DNA of 64,000 bases from Polyodon spathula (GCF_017654505.1 NC_054534.1:45297226-45361225), one strand, 5' to 3'; positions 26,263 through 38,958 are shown, numbered from the stretch's first letter. Made by a program: numbers and translations. Notes: a model not told the origin generated them from the sequence alone.

Positions 26263-26819
26263 CCGATATGAGTTACAAAATGGCTTGTGGTGTAAGGATA
26301 TGGAACTGTGATTTCCCTGATTTGGAATGAAATGACATCCCAATCATCATTTAACCAAAAAAATAATAATTGCAGCCTGTGGAAATTAAGTAAACCCTGT
26401 TATGAAAAATAAGCCAAAATGTGCATGTTGTTCATTGCCCTATACAACTGTTACTGCATACATGGCAGTAGTACAGAAAAACAGCAAGCATGTTAAAATC
26501 TGAATGTGCCTTGCACTATATAGTGACTATTTTTCATAAAAATGAAGCCAGTGTGAATCTTGTGTGATTTATGTGGAGATCACAGTTCTAATTTTGACCA
26601 TCTTCTATAAAGGAAAAAATAACATTTTACAACATTCACTGATTCCAATTCACTGTCAAGTTCAATAATAAGAACATTTTTCCTAAAATGAATGTCAGAG
26701 TTCAAGGGCATCCCTTAAATGTACTCCCTTGAACACTGGCAACAGGAATGCAATGTCTTTGGTATCTAGGCTAGGTTCCCATTAACACTGTTTTCTATAT
26801 CATTCACAGAAAAAGTAAA

Positions 26820-26895
<76 letters not shown>

Positions 26896-26896
26896 T
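26820..26896. repeat. (CT)n(AT)n microsatellite
   Basis: A short CT run followed by about 60 bases of TA. Confidence 0.95.
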
Positions 26897-28261
26897 AACT
26901 AATATTATGTTATCATTTTGCAATTAACAAAATCTTCTCTCTCCTCTTTTAAATTAAAAAACTTAAATCGTAAACCTTTTTGCATCAAGCATTTATGTAC
27001 CAGATAAAGTACTGGACTGTAGAGGAATGCATTGAGTTGAGTCTTAAGTAACAATAAGCCTCTTGAAATTACTTGTATTGTGTTCCCCAAAACTAAAGAT
27101 TGCTTTAAAATGAAGCAATTCATACACCTGGTTTACCTGGCGATGTATGTGATTGTTCAGCTTTATGTGCATGTTTATAGTAGTGACATTGCATGAAAGC
27201 TTTAGGGATGTAGAGTTTGAGATATCCTCTGCCCAGGATAAGAGCAGTCTTGTTTCTTCTGATTATGTACCTATACACAGCTGTGTTCTTTAATTGTAAC
27301 TTGTAAGTAAACTGTAATTAAACCGAAGCAGTAATCCTAACGGAACAGTGGCGCTGCATTACCCAAACCTTACTTCAGCTCAAGTACATTGCTTACATTT
27401 AAACAGTACAGTGTTTCCAAGCTTTTTTTTGCTTATCGGTAAAAGCAAATTGGGTATGGTTGTTTACAAGGTGATAAACGTTCAAGTGGTCAACTTTTAG
27501 TTCTGGTTTTACTTTGTGATTGATATTGTGTGCCAGGGCAGTTTGTTAAATTACGTACTTTTTGGTTTAAAAAAAAAAAAAAAAAAAAAAACTTTCTGAA
27601 TGTACAAAATCTTTTGTTGGTGTGCCTCATTTCCCATTGCCCTCTGAGTGCAAATTACCTCCTACCCAAAGGTTTCTACATCCCAAAGACAGCAGACATT
27701 AGAAAAGGGGGTACACTTGAAAGAAGCTCCCTAAATAATTTCAGCATCATAAAAGTGCCAGTGGTTCGACAAGCTTGAGCCTCAGAACACACTGTATGTA
27801 ACCCTTCCCTACACTACTTTGTTTTCTGTATTGTACAGTTGTGATGGTAAATGTTGTGTAATTGTCCAGTGTTTGTGTTTCAATGGAGGAATCTGGTAGC
27901 TGGAGCCGGCTTAGTGTGCATTATTGTGACGTTAGTGGTCTGTTATTCCACTTAGTGCCTCATATGTGCATATAATAGTTATATATTTATATCTGTATAT
28001 TTGTGTACATTGTAATTGTGTCTTTGAAACAGAGTTCTGCTCATGTAACTAATCTGTAGTTTTCAGAGCTAATATATTTCTGTATGTTTTGTTGTTTCTG
28101 TAAAACCAACACTTTTCCAACAGACCACAGCTTTGTTTCACAGATACTGACCAATTCAAGTTCATTCTCCGAACAAATTTTTATATTTTGCCAAAAATGT
28201 TATGTGGATTAATGTTTTGTTTTCTCTCTCTTAACTGTAAAATGTGCACTGAATGTGTAAA
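26897..28261. other. Intergenic or long 3' UTR-like sequence
   Basis: There is a T/G-rich stretch in the last 400 bases that resembles untranslated exon sequence. No reading frame or known repeat was recognised apart from an A tract at 27569-27590. Confidence 0.4.
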
Positions 28262-28267
28262 AATAAA
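28262..28267 (+). terminator. Second candidate polyadenylation signal
   Basis: AATAAA lies at the end of a T/G-rich, UTR-like stretch (about 27.8-28.27 kb) and is followed by TTTTGTGTAAAATG. It could end a longer DGKQ transcript or belong to something else. The support is weak. Confidence 0.2.
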
Positions 28268-28857
28268 TTTTGTGTAAAATGTTTGAGAAAATATAACTGG
28301 GAATTTTGCTGTCGACTTGTTAGTTGTTTTTTGTATCCATTTGAAAGTAATAGTTTAAAAATATTGAAGAATGCATCTATTTTACACAATACAACCAAGC
28401 CCCATGTAACAGGACACTTTAATAACAATGTGTTTATGCTCTGCTCTCATATCACATATCATGTATACAATGGGTTACAAAAGATCCCTACAGATCAAAG
28501 AAACATGACACATGAAGCTTCCAAATAATGGTCTGACACCATTGGTCATAAAGCTACCTGTAGCTTTTAAAGTGTTACCGCATTTGTGATTTGGAGTTTG
28601 ATATCTGTGGAAATGTCTTCACAAGGTTATTGCCTGCTTGTTTGTATTTTTATGGAAAATTATGGCAATTAGTTAAAAATAATATGCATTAACAGGAAGT
28701 TTGTGCTGTGAATTTGTATTGTAAGAAGTAATTTACAAAAAGCGACTTACATTTGGCCGTTACCGTGTGAAGAATGTGTAGTATCAGGAAATGTGTTTTA
28801 TCCGAGTTTGTCTTAATGAGAATTGACTGTATTCTGATACTCCCATTAACTTGTGTC

Positions 28858-29028
28858 CTAACCAGGTTTCAGCAACCTCCATATACTTCCAAAAGACTCG
28901 TAATATTCTCTGTTGGTTTGCTGTGTAACATAGATTTGGAGGTTGAGTAGTAAATACCATAAATATTTCCAGCTATCGGCTGGAATGTCGGCTCTGGTTA
29001 CAACGCTGAACACAGGTGCTGTATATAC
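28858..29028 (-). other. Short open stretch, possible exon
   Basis: On the minus strand 56 codons are open and end in TAG. They include VVTRADIPADSWKYLWYLL and later REYYESFGSIWRLLKPG. A weak acceptor (TATATACAG) precedes it. It could be a terminal exon downstream of 29123-29245, or chance. I do not recognise it. Confidence 0.18.
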
Positions 29029-29122
29029 TTACATAGGGACATCCACCTCTGCAATATCACTGCCTCCACGGATATTAATCTCTAGCGAGGGGAGATAATA
29101 ACAGAAGAATCCCTTGACTTAC

Positions 29123-29245
29123 CACAGCAAAAGCAGTGCTTCCTAGTGCAGCCAGACAGAAGCTGATTTTAGTAACTTCTGTGAACTTCTTTGTCCTGAG
29201 TATTCCTAACACAACGAGCAACGCTCCACACAGCTCTGGAAAGTC
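29123..29245 (-). CDS. Candidate internal exon of an unrecognised membrane protein gene
   Basis: On the minus strand a polypyrimidine acceptor (TTTGTTTTCTGGTGTCAG) is followed by exactly 123 nt that are open in only one frame, and then by the consensus donor GTAAGT. The 41-residue peptide has two hydrophobic stretches, ELCGALLVVLGIL and ISFCLAALGSTAFAV, separated by RTKKFTEVTK. This suggests a pair of membrane helices. A hydrophobic E-x-x-G-x-L-L pattern recalls DoxX-like proteins, but that is speculation. Phase 0 at both ends. Convergent with DGKQ if real. Confidence 0.45.
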
Positions 29246-29956
29246 CTGACACCAGAAAACAAATGTATTACAGTTCCTCCTGTTTCAGTGTGCAATCTAC
29301 AACCGCCCATCCTTTGTAACCTTAGCAGAAAAGTGTGAAAATATCATTACTATTGGGAACCATAGCAATGCAACAGAGTTGCTAGAAATGGGAGAAACAA
29401 TATTGCACATATGACATCATTGCTGACTAGAGTCTGACCTTATTGTAACGGAAGGATTATACAGTTTGTGGAACAATAACATTTAATATGCTGAATGCAA
29501 TCTACAGTATATAGAGAAAAAATCTAAACTATTTTATAAAGGGAGAAGGTGGCTGTCTGTGAGTGAGCAGGGGTTTCTAACAGGGGTGTAACAAGTCATT
29601 GTTACATAATATTTCATATTTAGATACTCGACTAAAAGCTTACATAGCTACCTGTAGTCCACCAAATGGTTCCTGAATGATGAATAACTGGTTTACAGTT
29701 TGCATTATTTATTTCTCATTTAAGGTTTTCTTACATAGCACATAAAGTAGTCATTACACCCCATGTTGCTAGAGATGTGGTATAAACTCAAATTCACTCC
29801 CCCACCACTTACATTTGAGTATCCTTTGACACAAGAATCTGCTGTAAGGTGGGGGGGAACAAAAACATGTGACAATTTAGAAAAAGGCGGCATGACGTCA
29901 GAATACCTTCTTACAAACACAAATGGCGATTGAAACCGGAATAGCGATAAAAAATG

Positions 29957-30050
29957 TTTTTAACCCTTTGCGGTCCTGTGTTGGACCATGTCCGACATTA
30001 CAATTTTCCCTTTCCAGTCCAATGTCGGACCCTGTCTGACATCATCAAAA
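29957..30050. repeat. Imperfect tandem of a GGTCCGACAT motif bounded by TTAA
   Basis: CGGTCCTGTGTTGGACCATGTCCGACATT is followed about 46-58 bases later by a sister block (AGTCCAATGTCGGACCCTG, then TCTGACATC). The left border is TTAACCCTTTGCGGTCC. It looks like the terminal part of a DNA element joined to the truncated hAT coding region. Confidence 0.55.
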
Positions 30051-31135
30051 AGACGTAAAGCACAGGTCTCTAGTTGTTTTTTCTCTGGAAAAAGTGCCAT
30101 CGTACGTCTGACCGCACAGGCAGGATATTGGTAACTGGAGTCGAAGTAGAGCATCCTGCACAATATTTGCAATCGTTTTTCCACATGAATCAGGTGCTTC
30201 GTACAAGCCAAGAAAGCCCTCATGAGCATTAAACTCTTTATCAGTATATCTAATACATATCGATTCTTGCTCCTTTCCACTGACGTCCTGTGTGCCATCT
30301 ACAATAACTGAAAAAAACTAGGAGCTTGTGCGAATCGTCTGACAGATTGCACATATTACAGAATGAACTATAATATTGATGTCATGTTCGTTTTTCTCAA
30401 TATCCATTATTTTAGTTGTGGTTCATCTTCACATCGTAATGACAACAGCTGCTTAAAGTTTCCTTCATTTGAGTCGTGACCACGAAAGGCAAGTCTTTGA
30501 TGAGCTAAATACCGGACTGAAGTGAATATGAGTCGGAGACACTTTTGCACAACCTCTTGCTCACGCCTTGTCATTGAGCAATGCATCGATTGGCTTTGAT
30601 CGTGTTGTTTTAGTTGTTGTGATGCCAGTCTATGAGTGAATGATTTTTCATGGCCTTTAAATTTCTCCAGTACTTTCTTCCAATTGCTGAAACCAATCAA
30701 ACAAAAATGACCCTTCTGCAAATTTGGACATGTCGATTAGTTTCATTTGCCATGCCTTCACACAGAAAATGCGCAGTACTCCCTTAATCGACTCCTCGTT
30801 TGGATTTTGCGCCAAAATTATGTTTACATTCCCTTTGTTACCAACTTCAGTAGACCTAGAATCTGCATCTGTTGCAGCAGATTCCTCAGAAGTTGTAGGA
30901 TGACCCTGTAAGAAAATAAATAAATCTAGTCTCTTGATTTATACGGTTCGTTATTAAACAGTTTATCACCACTTTCTATACATGTTTCCTATTTATATTA
31001 ATTACACATATTAATTTTCATTAAAGGAACTAAGCTGCATAGCTACGTTTAATTACTATTATCCCATTGTATTTTATTGACAAAAAATTCCTACCTCACT
31101 AACTTCTGGCAATTTTTCTCTGCTACCATCTAGTT
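29957..31135 (-). pseudogene. hAT transposase (ZMYM-like type), decayed
   Basis: Minus-strand pieces in order: EELDGSREKLPEVSE (about 31130-31095), an intron-like break with acceptor TTTCTTACAG, NIILAQNPNEESIKGVLRIF (about 30.8 kb), SNWKKVLEKFKGHEKSFTHR and RYLAHQRLAFRGHDSNEGNF (30721-30407), then VDGTQDVSGKEQESICIRYT and RLQLPISCLCGQTYDG (30330-30090). These match the TTF-type/hAT transposases related to ZMYM proteins. The catalytic C-terminal half and the dimerisation region are missing, and frames change near 30720 and 30400. Confidence 0.82.
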
Positions 31136-31434
31136 CTTCCACTCTTTTTTTTTTTTTTTTTTGAGGGTAGCTTGCTAAAAAAAATTCAAATATCCATTTC
31201 TAAAATTAAACCCATAACACCATTATTGTACACATCGACTAAAGCAATGATGCGTGTCATGCTCACAGGACCAGTTCATTGTGTAAAATAAGGAGGGGTG
31301 GAAAACCTGGTGCGTTCCAGTCTCAACAAAATAAGCTACCCATATTTTGTTTAAGTATTTTGAATCATAAAACCGTTTCAAAAGTATTGTTGGGGTCCTG
31401 AAAGTGGGGGGAACAAATGCATGTACTGTACCCC

Positions 31435-32385
31435 TGTGACAGAGATCGAATGATGCTTGGTGTAAGATCTCCCTCCCGACCTGAGAGTTTACTAGATAAA
31501 GGGAGCAGAGTACCCTGGTCTAAAAGGCATGACACTTTATTCCTGTGGGTAGGTGGAAGTCGGCTGGCTAGAAAAGGGACTGAGCTACGGTACCCAAACT
31601 CAATGACCCGTGGCATCCGCGGATTGGAGAAGCGGATGCACTCATTAACCAAGGGGTCATGAGCGAGGGTATAAAATAGGGGCGTAGCCAAGTAATCTGC
31701 TCCTTTGTAAATGGTTTTGTGTTTTGTAAATTGTCGGCTGTAACTGTTGTTTGTCTTTGTAGACTACCAGTAACACGATCCAGAGCTGTAGCGCAAGCCA
31801 GCAGTAATCCTGACATTGCTTTTCAGCCCAGCATTTCACGGAGTACTGTAATCATCACTAGCACTTAATTTCACTCACTGTCTTGTGTTTGTGTTTTGTG
31901 TTTAGTGTTGGTGTGTGTAAAACCTGGACTTTTGATTACGGGTCAAACCCGGGGATTACAGTTACGAGTGATACACGCCGCTGTATCACTCCAGCATTTA
32001 TGATTTACTGGTGTTTGCCTTAGAGCTCTGGACATTGTTATTATTATCAATAAACACCCCTGCACCTGAAAGTAATTGTCTGTTTGTTTTGTACCTGCAC
32101 AGCACTGCACTCACCACTTTGCCACACACCGCCATTGCGAAGAGTGGGTGGGACTTGACTGGCTTTTGTTTGTTTTGTGTTCGAGATTTATTTTTGTTTA
32201 AACATTTTCTTTTGTGCTCTGTGAGCAAGTGTTTTTTTTTTTTGTTTTATTTATATATTTTTTATATTTTATTTATTTTTTGTTGGTGAAAATAAAAGGC
32301 GCACAGCGCGTCATTTGACCTGCAGTACCTTGTCTGTTGTTCTTCCTGCATCTGGCCTGATGTCACCACATGTCCATCCTGTCAC
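31435..32385 (+). mobile_element. Solo LTR (family A, + orientation)
   Basis: It starts TGTGACAGAGATCGAATG and ends near CATCCTGTCAC. A TATA box (GTATAAAATAGG, about 31669) and an AATAAA at 32290 define U3, R and U5. The last part is the reverse complement of the start of the LTR at 46170. The first part matches the fragment at 61329 (shared CTCCCTCCCGACCTGAGAG). There is no coding sequence inside. Confidence 0.72.
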
Positions 32386-32393
32386 GGGGTTAT

Positions 32394-33640
32394 TTGCCTC
32401 AGCAATGACTGCATAATGCATGGTAGCAATAGTAGGAGTTTGACGAAAATGCTCTTACCAAACTTCATGTAAGTAGCACATTATAATGGCGGAAAATTCA
32501 TACAGGCATAACATATCTAATATGTTAATGATACCTAATGGCCGTGCATTTATAATGACGTCTAATCAAGTATGTGGAATGACTTTGATTTAAAGGTCAC
32601 ATGCTTATCATTCCATGGTATAGTGGTGTTTCTGATGAGGTTTAATGCTCTCCAATACTGTCCTAAACTATACATTCTAGATAGATTTAAGGCATTGTTG
32701 TAAGTACATCTACTGTATCTAATCACTGTGAGCAGTATATATGGCTCCTAGTCACAACAAGATTCAGTTTGGATGCCTGGTAGAGACTATACAAAACTTA
32801 AAACGCTTTTCTTGTATTCAATGAAGTACTTGCACTGTTGGCTTCAATTCTTCCACTCAATCAATATTCTAAAATAAACATTGCCAGGGGATAGCCATAT
32901 GAGTTAGGAATTCCACTTACCAAGGCCCATAAATACTCAACTACATTTGCATGTACAAACGCACAACCACATATCTATTCCCACTTGCTCACCCGACCAC
33001 TTACACATGGAAGCGATCATATTGGTAGTCACTGTTTGATTCTCTGGAAACCAAATTGCTGCTAGTTTGGTGGGTGAGAGGAGGACCAGTGGCTATAACG
33101 AGGCACACAGGGTCTGTCCGACCATCAGCAGAGGAGAGTGTCTCAGTCCTACAGGGATGTTAACCGCAGAATACTACCAGTCAAATCCAACCAGGAGCAT
33201 AGGATCAACTGAAACAAAGACAAAATCAGGATATACAAAATATGTTCATAAAACCAGTTGCTTAAGCCCTAAAATCAAGTGCAGAGAGTCAGACTTGAAT
33301 TAATTTGGCAAAAGTGCTCAGACTTGTAGCTTGCAATATCTTATTAGCAACACTTGAAGTCAATAGGTACCATGAAGCAGCAGCGCTTTTTAAAAAATCT
33401 ATATCACTGTTTGTGAAATATCTGCATATTCCAAACTGATTATAAACTACAACCAAAGAACCAAAATAACATCAACATAAAAAAATGGACCAATGACATA
33501 ATTGCTTGTTCTAATAATAGGTAATCATCATCTGTAACTATTAAACATTCAAAAGGGCTAATTTAGAAATACTAAACAAAACTTTAATTCAGTTTCATTA
33601 ATAAATTTTGCTCAGAAGGAAAAACTGATTTCAGGTGTAC
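32394..33640. other. Intergenic, nothing recognised
   Basis: AT-rich sequence. A reading frame of 78 codons at 33067-33303 (+) has no recognisable relative or convincing splice borders. Confidence 0.45.
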
Positions 33641-33641
33641 T

Positions 33642-34118
33642 TACAGTGCCTATAGAAAGTCTACACCCCCTTGAACTTTTTTCACGTTCAGTGCCTCAGT
33701 TTCATGCATTTAAATGAAGATTGTTTCCACTTATCTACACACCACACTCCACACTGTTAATAAGGGGAAAAAATGAGAAAAAGATTATATATTAAAAATA
33801 CAAAACTGAAAGATCATAATTGGATAAGTCTCCACCCCCCCGAGTTAATACTTGGTGGAAGCACCTTTGGCAGCAATTACAGCTGTGAGTCTGTTGGGAT
33901 AGGTCTCTACCAACTTTGCACACCTAGATTTGGCAATATTTGACCATTGTTCTTTATAAGACTGTTCAAGCTCTGTCAAGTTCCTTGGGGAGCGTTGATG
34001 GACAGCAATCTTCAAGTCATGCCACAAATTTTCGATTGGATTTAGGTCAGAGCTCTGACTGGGCCAATCAAGGACGTTTACCTTTTTGTTCCTTGCCACT
34101 CCAGTGTAGCTTTTGCTA
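33642..34118 (-). mobile_element. Tc1-like element, one end only
   Basis: The terminus TACAGTGCCTATAGAAAGTC starts at 33642. The transposase runs away from it on the minus strand and the element stops abruptly near the (TA)n tract at 34177, so only its 3' third is left. Confidence 0.85.
33845..34115 (-). pseudogene. Tc1-like transposase C-terminal fragment
   Basis: It reads NVLDWPSQSSDLNPIENLWH with the final catalytic Glu, then a tail ending KGASTKY and a stop at 33845. This is the C terminus of a DD34E Tc1 transposase. The two Asp residues would lie in the missing part. It differs in sequence from the Tc1 copies at 12.5 and 42 kb. Confidence 0.9.
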
Positions 34119-34171
34119 ATGTTTGTTTTAAAATAAGTACCGTAATTTACTAAAAAAAAGTTGCATTTTCA

Positions 34172-34348
<177 letters not shown>

Positions 34349-34659
34349 AAGGTGTGATTATTGATATGGTTTGATATATATAATGGTTTGAATATTATTT
34401 AAAAAATAATACAAGGCTTCATTCGGTTCAGATTTTATACAACCCATATACTGCCCCACCCACCCCAGTAGGAAATGTGGGGAGGCCATGGTCCCCTAGG
34501 CCCCTGTGGTGGAAGCAACCCTGAGAGCTGGCAATTTTAAGTCATGTGGTGACAAAGAAGGAAGGATAAGGGGATAACATGAGGCAAATACTGGCTCTGA
34601 TTTGTTAATGTTAGAGGAAGACAATAAACAAGCAGAGCCCTCTGGGGATTGATGCTGTC

Positions 34660-36862
34660 AAGCCCAGGAAAGATTCAGCCTATTGTGCCCTTCCTACTTC
34701 CTAGCTCTCATTGAAACCTGGAACTCCCCTAATAACTCTACTACTCCAGCCTCCCTTTCCTCTCTATGTCCTGCCCCACTCACCTTGCCCCTTTGGATGG
34801 GGTGGGGGAACAGGATTTCTGCTCTCTGCCTCCCTGCTCTTTTCTGCCTCCTCTGTTCTCTCTCTCTGTTAGCACCTTTAAGTTTCACTCCATCAAAATC
34901 ACCTCTCCTTGTCGCTTCCTCGTTGTTCTCTACCATCCTTCTGGACCCCTAGCTGACTTGACTTCCTTCTCTCCTCCCTCCCTTCCTTACGCTCCTGTTG
35001 TTCTATTGGGAGACTTCAACATCCACCTCTCCAACCACTGGTAGATTTCTTGCCCTTCTTCACTCCTCCCCCCCCCCCCCCCCCCCCCCCCCCCTACTCA
35101 CACAGCTGACTGTTAATTGGACCTTGTCTTCACTAGGGACTGCTTACCCCCTGCCCTCTCAGTCACTCCTCTCAATCTCTACTTTATCTCCTTCTCTCAG
35201 TTGCTCCCACCTCTTCCTACTCCACAGTCACCCTTTCACCGTCGAAACCTCAATTCTCTCTCCCCCTATGTCTTCTCCTATGCTGCACCTTCACACTTCT
35301 CCTTTATCAACTCCTCCCAGTGCTCTGTAGATTTGGATACCTTCACCCTCTTCTTCTCCCACACCTCCTGTCTCGACTCCCTTTGCTCTCTCACCCCTCG
35401 ACCTGCCCGCCGCTCCCCACCCCAGCCCTGGCTCTCCTCCGTGCTCCGCTTGGCTCATACTGAACTGCACTCTGCTGAAAAAATGGAAGAAAACCAATTT
35501 CCCTGCTGCCTTGGGTCTCTATCGCTCGCTCCTCTCTTCCTTCTCTTCTACACTAACCTCTACCAAACACTCTATCATTGTCTTCTACTAACAATCCCCA
35601 TAAACTGTTCTCTACCTTCTCCCTCCTTAGCCTTCCCCCACCTCTTCCACCTTCCTCTATCTCAGTCAACGACTTTGCCTCCTCCGCCAAAATCACTGAC
35701 ATCCGCAAACTCTTCAATACGTCACCTCCGTTCTCTGCTCACTCACTCCTCATCACCCTCTGCAACTACTACTAATTTACCTTCCTTCTCTTCCTTCTCA
35801 CCCCTCTTAGACTCTGATCTTTGCTCCCTGCTCCAGGACCACAAACCCACCATGTGTGCGCTGGACCACCTCCCCACTCACCTTTTCTAGGCTGTTGCCC
35901 CTGCTCTACTCCCTTTCATTTCCTCTCTTCTCTATACTGCTCTACTCTCTGCATCACCCCATCTCCCTTAATCCCTCATCCCTCCAGAACTACTGTCCTG
36001 TCTCCCTTCTCCCTTTCCTCACTTTTTCCTCAGCAACATATGCAGAATTTGTTCTTAGATCAGGCCCTGGTACTGTCCCTCCTTGACTACTACAACTCCC
36101 TCCTGGCCAACTTCCCTTCTTCCACTATCTGTTCACTCCAGCTTATCTAAAACTCTGCTCACCTTGTCTTTTCCTTTCCTCGTTTCTCCCAGGCTACTCT
36201 GCTGCTCCACTCCCTCCACTTGCTCCCTATAGCTGGTCACATTCCAATTCAAAACTCTTGTACTTGCTTATCGCTGTCTCAACCTTTCCGCTCCCCCGCC
36301 TCCTGAGCCCGCTCCTTCTCCACCCTTGTCCCTCAGTGGGGGAACGACCTACCCACGGATATCCAGGACTGCTCAGTCGCTGACCACCTTCCGGCACCTC
36401 CTCGACATACCTGTTCAGACAGTATCTGTAAACCTCACAACTCTCGGCTGTGCTGGACTGTATGGCACCCAGCTGTATCAGTACTTGCATCATCTTGTAC
36501 TTAATTGCTTCACACTTTGCTGCATTCTACTACTGCTCTCAATCATAATTATACTTTCTGTATCTTCTACTTGATTTTACTTTTTAGTTACTTTTTTATA
36601 ATTGCTCATATTTGAAATTGTTATTATCCATGTATTGTACTTAATAATTGCTCTTAATGAAATTTATTCTTATAACCAAATATTTAAGTTTAACTGCTCT
36701 TAGTTGTAATCGCTCTCAAACGTAATTATTTAATGTTTTTTTTTTTATTTTCTATTATATGAATTTGTACTTACTTACTACTAATTTTATTGTATTCTGT
36801 AACTGCTATTATTTGTAATATGATACTTTGGTGTCTGCTAAGAAATTAATAATAATATAATA
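34660..36862 (+). mobile_element. L2-like LINE, frameshifted and missing most of RT
   Basis: The start of an endonuclease domain (ALIETWNSPNNSTTPASLSS) leads to PVVLLGDFNIHLSNHW, the GDFN block of non-LTR retrotransposon endonucleases. The linker contains LDLVFTRDCLPPALSVTPL and RPARRSPPQPWLSSVLR. The C-terminal end has LDYYNSLLANFPSSTICSLQ and STLVPQWGNDLPTDIQDCS. The 3' tail GGTGTCTGCTAAGAAAT plus TAA repeats is typical of L2-like elements. The YxDD-bearing RT core is absent, with a junction near 36.04 kb. Confidence 0.85.
35068..35094. repeat. Poly(C) tract
   Basis: 27 consecutive C within the L2-like LINE. It breaks the reading frame just after GDFNIH. Confidence 0.98.
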
Positions 36863-37281
36863 CAGGCTACTATTCAGTGAAAGGGAGCCCAGAGAGCAGA
36901 AATGACCAAAAGGAAGGCATGTAGCTGATATATGCTTCTCTGTGGCGATAAGCTACAACGAATTGTAGAACCAGGCCAGTCAAGGTAGAAATTGTGGCTC
37001 TTTGTACAGGATTGTGGCAACACAGGTGAAAATGAACTCCAACCGTGATCTGACTTTCTTCATGTTTACTAGGTGTTTAAGGAATTTGTTCTAGTCCTCA
37101 AATACAACATTTGTAAAATCAGACATGATACAGTAAGTTGTCCTCAGATCTGAAAAATACACTTCAAAAATCTATAAATCCTTTGTATATTCGGGGTCAG
37201 AAACATAACTGAACCAAAATAGGATAAGCCAAGGTGCAGAAATTCAAGATCCACAGTTACATGTTGATACTCTACTTAAAA

Positions 37282-37690
37282 TGTGGCAGAGTAGGAGAGA
37301 TTGTAGTCCAAGAAGGGAGCTGCAGGACTACAACTCCTAGATTACCCTGGGACTGCAGGAGAAGAAGCACTTGAGGCCAATTAACGCCTGCGTAAAGGCA
37401 GGGGAAATCCTGCAGTAGAGGGGAGAGGCGACTGATGGATAAAAACCGGGTGCACTCAACAGAATACAGTGTACAACAGAAGAAGCAATACTGTGTTGTT
37501 TGTAGAAATGTTTATTTGTTTTGTTTTTATTGGTAAACGGCTTAGCCATCCAGTCTTAGTTAGTGATGGAAAAAGTTTCAGTTAGCGTTTCAAGTGGAGT
37601 TAGGATTTTGTTTTGGGTTTTGCTTTATTTTGTTTATTGTAAATAAATAAAAGTGCACACAAGTGCAATAAAAATTCAGTTCAGTAAATT
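37282..37690 (+). mobile_element. LTR-like sequence next to a Gypsy fragment
   Basis: It begins TGTGGCAGAGTAGGAGAG, has a TATA box (GATAAAAACC, 37438) and an AATAAATAAA about 200 bases later (37642). It directly precedes the Gypsy pol fragment, so it may be the 5' LTR of the same decayed insertion. The right border is uncertain. Confidence 0.55.
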
Positions 37691-37713
37691 GACATAATTT
37701 GGCTACCTTATCA

Positions 37714-38835
37714 GACCACCGAGAAGGGCTGTTGGTTCCGCTGGACAGAGCAGTGCGATGGAGCTTTCTGGGCGCTACGCAATGCATTGACCAACGCCCC
37801 CGTGCTGGCTTATCCCAACACTGACCTGCCGTTGGTCCTGGACACTGTCGCTAGTGATGTGGGAATTGGGGCTGTCCTCTCCCAGAGAGGCGCCGGAGGG
37901 GAACAGGATGTTGGATATTACAGCCAGACCCTCAGCAGGACAGAGCACAGTTACTGCGTCACTCGCTGGGAGCTACTGTCCGCTGTCATGGCCGTCCTAC
38001 TGAACGGCTACTGCAGTTCAAGGAGCCGGAGTGACAGACTACCCGGTGGATCGAGGCCCTGCAAAGGTACCAGTTCTAGCTCACACACCGGGCTGGGAGA
38101 CAGAAGGGAAATGCAGACGTTCTATCCCACCACCCTATGAGAAGGAACAGTGTCGGCACTGCACCCTCCTCAAGGAGAGAGAGGCCATCAAGACGACCCT
38201 GGAGCAAGCCAATGTCGTCACTATGGTCCATGGACCACTGCGGGAATTACCGACTGTCGAACTACGGCAGCTGCAGGCAACTGATCCAGAACTGGGCCCT
38301 GTCATGGCCAGGCTGATCGAGGACCAGTGGCGGACATGGGAAGGGTGGCACCCCTCTCCAAGGAGGTGAAGGGCCTGGTAGGACAGTGGGACAAGCTAAG
38401 CCTGCACAACATGACCGTGTGCCACCTGGCATCATCTGTGGACCGCTGGCAGCGGGTGGTTCTCTCCGCCCTGAGGGAGCAGGTGTTGCAGGCTGTGCAC
38501 AGGACACCAGCAGCTGGGCACTTTGGGGTGACCAAGACCTTGCAGAGGCTGAGGACCTTCTGCTATTTGAGTCACTGCCAGAGGGATGAGGAGATGCCTG
38601 GAAAGACCCGCTCGGACTGTGACGCGCCCCCCTTCAGTGTTATCAAGTCGGAGCGCCACTAGAACGGGTGGCCATTGACGTGTTGGGCCCCTTTCCCAAG
38701 TCCACAGCGGGAAACAAGTTTGTCCTGGTCGCCATGGACTACCTCTCCAAGTGGCCCGAGACCTACACCCTGCCAGACTAGTGTGTGACAACCGTCGCTA
38801 CTGCCTTGCTGTAGGGCTTGTTCTGCTGGTTCGGG
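37714..38835 (+). pseudogene. Gypsy-type pol fragment (RNase H, integrase)
   Basis: The RNase H part reads TNAPVLAYPNTDLPLVLDTV, ASDVGIGAVLSQ and SYCVTRWELLSAVMAVL. It is followed, after a deletion, by an integrase zinc-binding region (LREQVLQAVHRTPAAGHFGV, TKTLQRLRTFCY) and the start of the integrase core (ERVAIDVLGPFPKSTAGNKF, MDYLSKWPE). In-frame stops (for example at 38779) and frame changes show it is dead. Reverse transcriptase and gag are absent. Confidence 0.88.
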
Positions 38836-38958
38836 CTGCTGATCGACTGGGTTAAGAAAACGGAGTGACCACTGCGATCAAGAATATTTCTGCGGTTGAA
38901 GTTGGGTGAACTGCCCAAGGGACAGGGAGTCAGTTTCAGGATAACAGATCCTACCCAG

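Noticed and set aside
35117..35890. 257-codon + frame rich in Ser, Pro and Leu, the longest after the Tc1 transposase
   Set aside because: It is the linker region of a decayed L2-like LINE. The neighbouring GDFNIH block and the 3' tail explain it, so it is not a host gene.
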